Assembly: GCA_013398275.1 (NCBI GenBank)
Contig: VZSE01002352.1
Span: 124,001 to 188,000 of the forward strand
From: Promerops cafer
Lineage: Eukaryota; Chordata; Aves; Passeriformes; Nectariniidae
Length of the DNA stretch: 64,000 nt
Direction: 5' to 3'
Part shown: positions 59,699-64,000 of the stretch, piece by piece
Numbering within the stretch: the first letter of the stretch is position 1
Layout: every line of letters starts with the position of its first letter
Notes under the pieces: generated by a model
The model's input: only the letters and a program-made list of their open reading frames with translations
What the model was told of the DNA's origin: nothing
Databases searched by the model: none
Made by a program: the position numbers and the translations under genes

Positions 59699-59783
59699 TT
59701 ATACCTCCATGCTACTGTCCTTCCTAGGCGTCTTTGAAATCCATAGTGTGGACTGGTTTGGACTGGTTTTTGTTCTTCCTTTA
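59699..59783 (-). CDS. CHODL: CHODL last coding exon: cytoplasmic tail
   Basis: Completes Ser, then 27 codons and TAA. KGRTKTSPNQSTLWISK is essentially the human tail; the end reads DSSMEV against human ESGMEV. Acceptor ATTTTTCAG on the - strand. Confidence 0.95.
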
Positions 59784-62700
59784 CTGAAAAATAAAAATAT
59801 AAACTATTTTCAGTGCATGTGTGCCTTTGCAGTCCCGATTCAGCTCTGTGATCAGACCTGAGCGTTCCGTCCCCGGATCTCAAGGCCACATTTGGTGCTT
59901 TCACAGTCTGGGTTTCCCATCCTCAGTGGCACTGTTATCAAAAATACCAGACCACCCTGCTTAGCAGTGCTTCTCCCAGGAACTGTACTGAATTGGCCTG
60001 TACAGTTTTTACTTATTTTGTTCCAGTTCCCATCCAACCACACCTCTCGTGCAGAGTAGTCTTTTCAAAGAAGGACTCAGTTTGACCAGGGCTGGTGGGA
60101 GCTGAGCACTTCCCTTGTCTGGGGGGGACCAGAGCACACACACCCCCCTAAATCCATGCCCAAGGTGCAGCCCATCCACCCCAGTGGGTACCACACCCCT
60201 GCCCCCCCGGGTACACCAACAGGATCACTGTGCACCCCTGCGCCAGCAAGCCTCTTCCCTTCAGGGCTTGACCTGACATCTCATGAAGTGATGGCACATG
60301 AATCAGACTCCTAGCAATGAATGACTGGTAGAAAGCTTCCTTAGGGCTAGTTTTCAGTTAAAACTGTCAATAGTAAGCTTTGTATTTGGCAATTTTTCAA
60401 TTAAAAAAAAAAAAAAAAGGATAAAACTAGTTCCAAAAAGTACTTGCTCTGCAATACTGCTAAAGTGTTCACTCTGAGTTTTCCAGGGAGCCCTGAGGCA
60501 CCCTGAAAGTTTATGGCAGTCTTTCCACATGGCTACAACTGCCACAATACACCATCTTCCCTCACTTAGACTGGCAGATGACAGTGCACTGCAGACTACT
60601 GAAACAGGAGCCACTTCAGGAGCCATTGCAGCTGCATTTCAATGAAAATGCTTCAATCTCTGGGTAGAATATTTCACACTGATGGGGTTTTTTTTCCCGA
60701 TTAAGTAAAAAACAGAGGAGGAGAAGTAGCCCTACATAACTCTGTAAGGTGGAAACCTAAGAGTCCCAACAGTCCTATATATTCAGTTTTACTCCTTTCC
60801 TGGTGTGTAAATGCAAACGAGTGTGAGTTGATTTAAAAGGTACTTCGAGGGTGCTGAATGCTACAGTAGTTTTCAGTCCCTCCAGACTTACCTCTGAAGT
60901 CCTACAAAGTAATGCATTATGTACCTGAGCCCATTGGAGTAATTGAAAAGACTCCCTTTGGCTTCAGTGGACTTTAGATCAGGCCACAATGCTATAAACA
61001 AAGCAATTGCAGTGAATCAAGTAGTTCCAGCGCTTCCTTCTTAAAGAAACGAAGTCACTACTTCCTTCTGGATTAACCCAGCAAAAGCAGGCAAAAATTA
61101 ATGATGAAAGGCTTTGAATGGAGAGTCCTTGCCACACAGCAGGAACAATTTCTAAATACCTTGTATCAGAACTTGAGCTGTTTCAAATGAGCTTATCTTC
61201 AGCAAACCTGTGCTGATTTTCACAGCTGGTTCAGGAAACAGATTTTAGTGATAAAGGTAAGATGCAATAAATAGCTTGAGCATATTGGTGTTTTGACCAT
61301 CAAATGAAATCATAGAAACTGAGAAATATACCAGGTTGGAATTTAAACTTTCTGCAAGGCATTCAGATGATAATGGAGATGGGTCTTTGAAGCAGTTTCT
61401 CCTTGCTTCCCTGGAAGAAATGAAAGGGAGAGCATCTAAGCATGAATGAGCTGATCATTTCTGCTAGCTACAGGGACGAGGTGTTGCTTTGCCTTAGTAC
61501 TACCCTTCAAGAGCCCAATGACAGGCAAAATTAGTCATGACCTTTCAAGCTAGGCATGTCCTGGTTGGCCATGGGTTGTGGCTTTCAGAGGAAAGGTCAC
61601 CATGTTGTGGAAGCCTAAAAAAGAATGAGAAGTCAGGTTCATGTGGAAAGTTGGGGATCCCTCCTTCCCCAGCAGGACAGAATTCTTTTCCTAAAGTTCT
61701 GCAGTGTCCAGATGATAAGTTCAGATGATTGTTTCTTTTTTTGATTTGGTTTTTGCCCAAGAACTGCATATTTGTGATGAACTAAAATGGTTTGCAATGC
61801 AGGTCATAAGTGGAAATTGAAAATAGATAGGAAAATATTTTTTAAAAAACAAAGTTTTGTTTCAAAAGATAAAATATTTCATTTTTGGCAATAGTTTTTT
61901 TGATCTAAACAATTTTTAAAAATTGTTTAATTTCTTTAATTAAAAAGTTTTGATGTAGCTCAAAATGGACATTCTGGGAACAAAAAAGCAAAAACAAACC
62001 AACCAAACAACAAAAAAGAGAACCCTGTTTTGCATCAAAACCATTTTGTCCTTGATTTTTGTATCATTTCATCTATCAAACTAATCAGCTAACAGAAAAA
62101 AGGGAAATCTTCCAAGGTGAATTTCCAATATCTGTGACATGCAATTTTGAAGTCCTGGAAGTTCAGATGAATTACTTCTGGATGAAATGCTATAGCATCA
62201 AAGGCCTGATCAAAGCCCACTGAAGTCAACACTACTGTTTCTATTGATTTCAGTGGGCCATGAATCTCTCACTGCTTTCCCAGGAGTATTCAAGGACTGA
62301 AACTTCTCTCAGAAGAGAAATACCTGCCAGAAAAGGTACTAGGATGTACCATACTTACCAAGAAATCCAGGGCCACTGTAATAAGGGTTCTAAAATTCAA
62401 TTACTAGGTAATTGCTAGTGTTATACATATTATTATTTTACTACTCTTTTCTGCTTTGAGCTTCCAACCTTCTGCAGCCCCAGTGGTGAGGTTTATACAA
62501 AACATTTCACGGGCTTGTATTTGCCTGTCATAACACAGGTTGGAAAGTGTACATTCTCCTTTTCTTTATAGAAAATGCACAAAATAAAAACACAATCAAG
62601 TTTGTTATGCAGACCTCATAACATCTGTAGTTTATGGCTACTTGTTTCAATGAGGCATGGTACCAAGGAGTACTGCAAATATTACTGTACATTCACTCAT

Positions 62701-63939
62701 ACAGTCAGAAACAGTTCACATTTGGAGTGTTTTCTCACCTGAAATAAATTACTGCAGCTATTGGCAGGAAATACTAAGTAAAAACCATAAGGAAAAAATA
62801 AAGGGCTAAAAAAAGGAGGAATTTTTTTTAATTTCTTAAAACAGTAATATCATATTCCTTTTAGTTACTCCTGCTCTTCAAGAGGGACAACAGCTTACAA
62901 ATCTGCTTATTACTCTTGATATTTTACCAAAATAGCATTTATCTATAAAACATATTTCAGTTTAAATTCTTCTGGATTACATTAACTTGAAAACACTTCC
63001 TGAACTAAAGGATGAAAATTATATTTGAAAGTTTCAGAAATACCAGTTCAGAAAAAAAACACAAATTATATGCTGTCATATCTTTATGTATCTATATCAG
63101 ATTTTGAGAAAAATGAAAAGTCCAAAGCATTTTAAAGCATGAAGCAAAGTATGTTATATTTCAAAGGCTGAAATGTTTCCTTTTTGCATAACAGTACACC
63201 TGCTTGATACCACAGTTATGAACACATATCTATTTATTTTATGCATCCTCTTTAGCACACACATGATGTACAAAGGATGTCACACTAGTGTGGGCTCAAA
63301 ACAGGCTTTTGTTTTTCATTTTCAATTTCTGTGCTCCAGTGGTCCATCTGTTGTTTGTATGGTATGTGCAGTGGAACAGGATTAAGCAGCTGCTGGCCTT
63401 TAGGCTTGTCCTTGGAACAAATTTCTACTTTCTGGTTAGAAAGTGAGTCCTTTGGTTCACCCTGTATCTTTGAGGGACCCCCTCTATTTCCCACAGCCCA
63501 GGTACTTTACAGGTGCTAATCACAAAGAAAGAGGTGAAGTGAAAGTGCTGACAGCAGCCCTGACTGTCAAGTGGTCTGCAAAGAGACTTACTTCAGAAAC
63601 AGGTGGAGTCCCAACAGCAACATTCTTTGAGACCTGGAATTATTTCAGCATGTTGTGGAAAAGTCTGAAGGTGAATGTTCAGCTGTAAGAGCTGTAAACT
63701 ACTTGCATTTTAATAGATGAAAAGGCATGTATTTGCATATTTGGGGACAGATGTAAGCAGTCTTTCAGTAGGAATAGCTTGCCAATGGAAATATGAATTC
63801 TGCATTATAAAACCACTATGGATTAGTATATTTTACCTTTTATGAAGCATCTGGAAACAGCAAGTCCCAAAAGCCACCAGTATCAACAGCAGTAGTGGTA
63901 TAGTGGGTATTACAACATAAATTAAATTCGGAATTATAC
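59699..63939 (-). CDS. CHODL: Chondrolectin, C-terminal part (two exons; 5' part beyond the window)
   Basis: Type I membrane protein with an extracellular C-type lectin domain, not in this window, expressed in muscle, cartilage and motor neurons. Seen here are the exon at 63837-63939 (transmembrane helix) and the last coding exon at 59699-59783. Spliced, they encode the juxtamembrane GIIPNL, a hydrophobic helix of about 20 residues, a CFQMLHKS stop-transfer and a cytoplasmic tail ending in MEV, closely matching human chondrolectin from memory. Phase 1 enters the first exon, phase 2 links the two, and TAA lies at 59699-59701. The gene is convergent with TMPRSS15, as in other amniotes. The lectin exons should lie to the right of the window. 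Confidence 0.95.
60927..60985 (+). repeat. Ancient short hairpin repeat, copy 1
   Basis: GAGCCCATTGGAGT...GGCTTCAGTGGACTTTAGATCAGGCC. The pattern, arms around CCATTGAAGTCAATGG ending in ATCAGGCC, is a dispersed element I recall from bird and reptile genomes; I cannot name its family. Confidence 0.6.
61906..61929. repeat. Perfect 24-base AT palindrome
   Basis: TAAACAATTTTT followed directly by its exact reverse complement; no known role. Confidence 0.9.
62203..62258 (-). repeat. Ancient short hairpin repeat, copy 2 (inverted)
   Basis: Contains 15-base arms (62215-62229 and 62244-62258) pairing at 14 positions around a 14-base loop. Its reverse complement shares GACTTCAGTGGGCTTTGATCAGG with copy 1. 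Confidence 0.65.
63837..63939 (-). CDS. CHODL: CHODL transmembrane exon
   Basis: 103 nt. Reads GIIPNLIYVV, a Leu/Ile-rich helix (PLLLLILVAFG) and CFQMLHK. Acceptor CTTGTAG, donor AAAG|GTAAAA on the - strand. Because 103 is not a multiple of three, skipping it shifts the frame of the last exon. Confidence 0.95.
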
Positions 63940-64000
63940 CTACAAGACAGAAGTTCTCATTAATGTCTCCCATGTTGAAGTGCTTTTAACCGTGTGAGAA
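63940..64000 (-). other. CHODL: CHODL intron before the transmembrane exon (cut by window end)
   Basis: Acceptor side of the intron upstream of the transmembrane exon; nothing else seen. Confidence 0.8.

Larger units (their letters stand above)
59784..63836 (-). other. CHODL: CHODL intron before the last coding exon
   Basis: 4.05 kb. Holds a C/G-rich patch around 60115-60215, an A16 run at 60403-60418, two copies of an old hairpin repeat and a 24-base palindrome. No other gene seen. Confidence 0.75.

Noticed and set aside
60354..60626. 90-codon reverse ORF near 60.5 kb as an alternative CHODL exon
   Set aside because: No matching splice sites or chondrolectin similarity.
1..64000. CRISPR arrays, operons, phage or bacterial defence systems
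   Set aside because: Spliced vertebrate genes, CR1 elements and microsatellites throughout; nothing prokaryotic is present.
1..64000. tRNA or rRNA genes
   Set aside because: No cloverleaf with A and B boxes or conserved rRNA segment was seen by eye; a tRNAscan/Infernal run would settle it.

Overview
This is a piece of a vertebrate nuclear genome, almost certainly from a bird. Long AT-rich introns separate short exons with GT-AG borders. The only recognisable interspersed repeats are CR1-type LINE 3' ends (signature near GATTCTGTGATTCTA) and an old short hairpin repeat. There is no bacterial-type gene layout. The species cannot be named from the sequence.

One gene fills most of the window: TMPRSS15 (enteropeptidase/enterokinase) on the + strand, read as 27 coding exons from the ATG at 2898 to the TAG ending at 55586. 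All exon phases chain without a break, giving 3,135 nt and a predicted 1,044 residues. Domain order is: cytoplasmic tail, signal-anchor helix, SEA, a Ser/Thr-rich stalk from three mini-exons, LDLa1, CUB1, MAM, CUB2, LDLa2, SRCR, and a trypsin-like protease domain with His850, Asp901 and Ser996. The protein is the duodenal brush-border protease that activates trypsinogen.

The right end holds the 3' part of CHODL (chondrolectin) on the - strand: a transmembrane exon (63837-63939) and the last coding exon (59699-59783). CHODL and TMPRSS15 are therefore tail to tail, with their 3' ends only a few kb apart.

Region by region: 1-2740 is upstream flank with no gene seen; 2778-2897 is a TATA-like core promoter and 5' leader; 2898-55586 is TMPRSS15; 55587 to about 56.2 kb is its 3' UTR; about 56.2-57.4 kb is intergenic; about 57.4-59.7 kb is the likely CHODL 3' UTR; 59.8-64.0 kb is CHODL exon and intron.

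I found no undescribed multi-gene system. The points worth a second look are lineage-specific details of the protease. They are loss of one half of a conserved protease-domain disulfide (Phe1002 where Cys is expected), a glycosylation sequon just before the activation site, a changed basic exosite, and loss of the SEA cleavage motif. The others are the duplicated stalk mini-exons, tandem splice donors, a GC-AG intron, and a G-quadruplex motif 12 nt into an intron. Human comparisons are from memory, not from an alignment run here.
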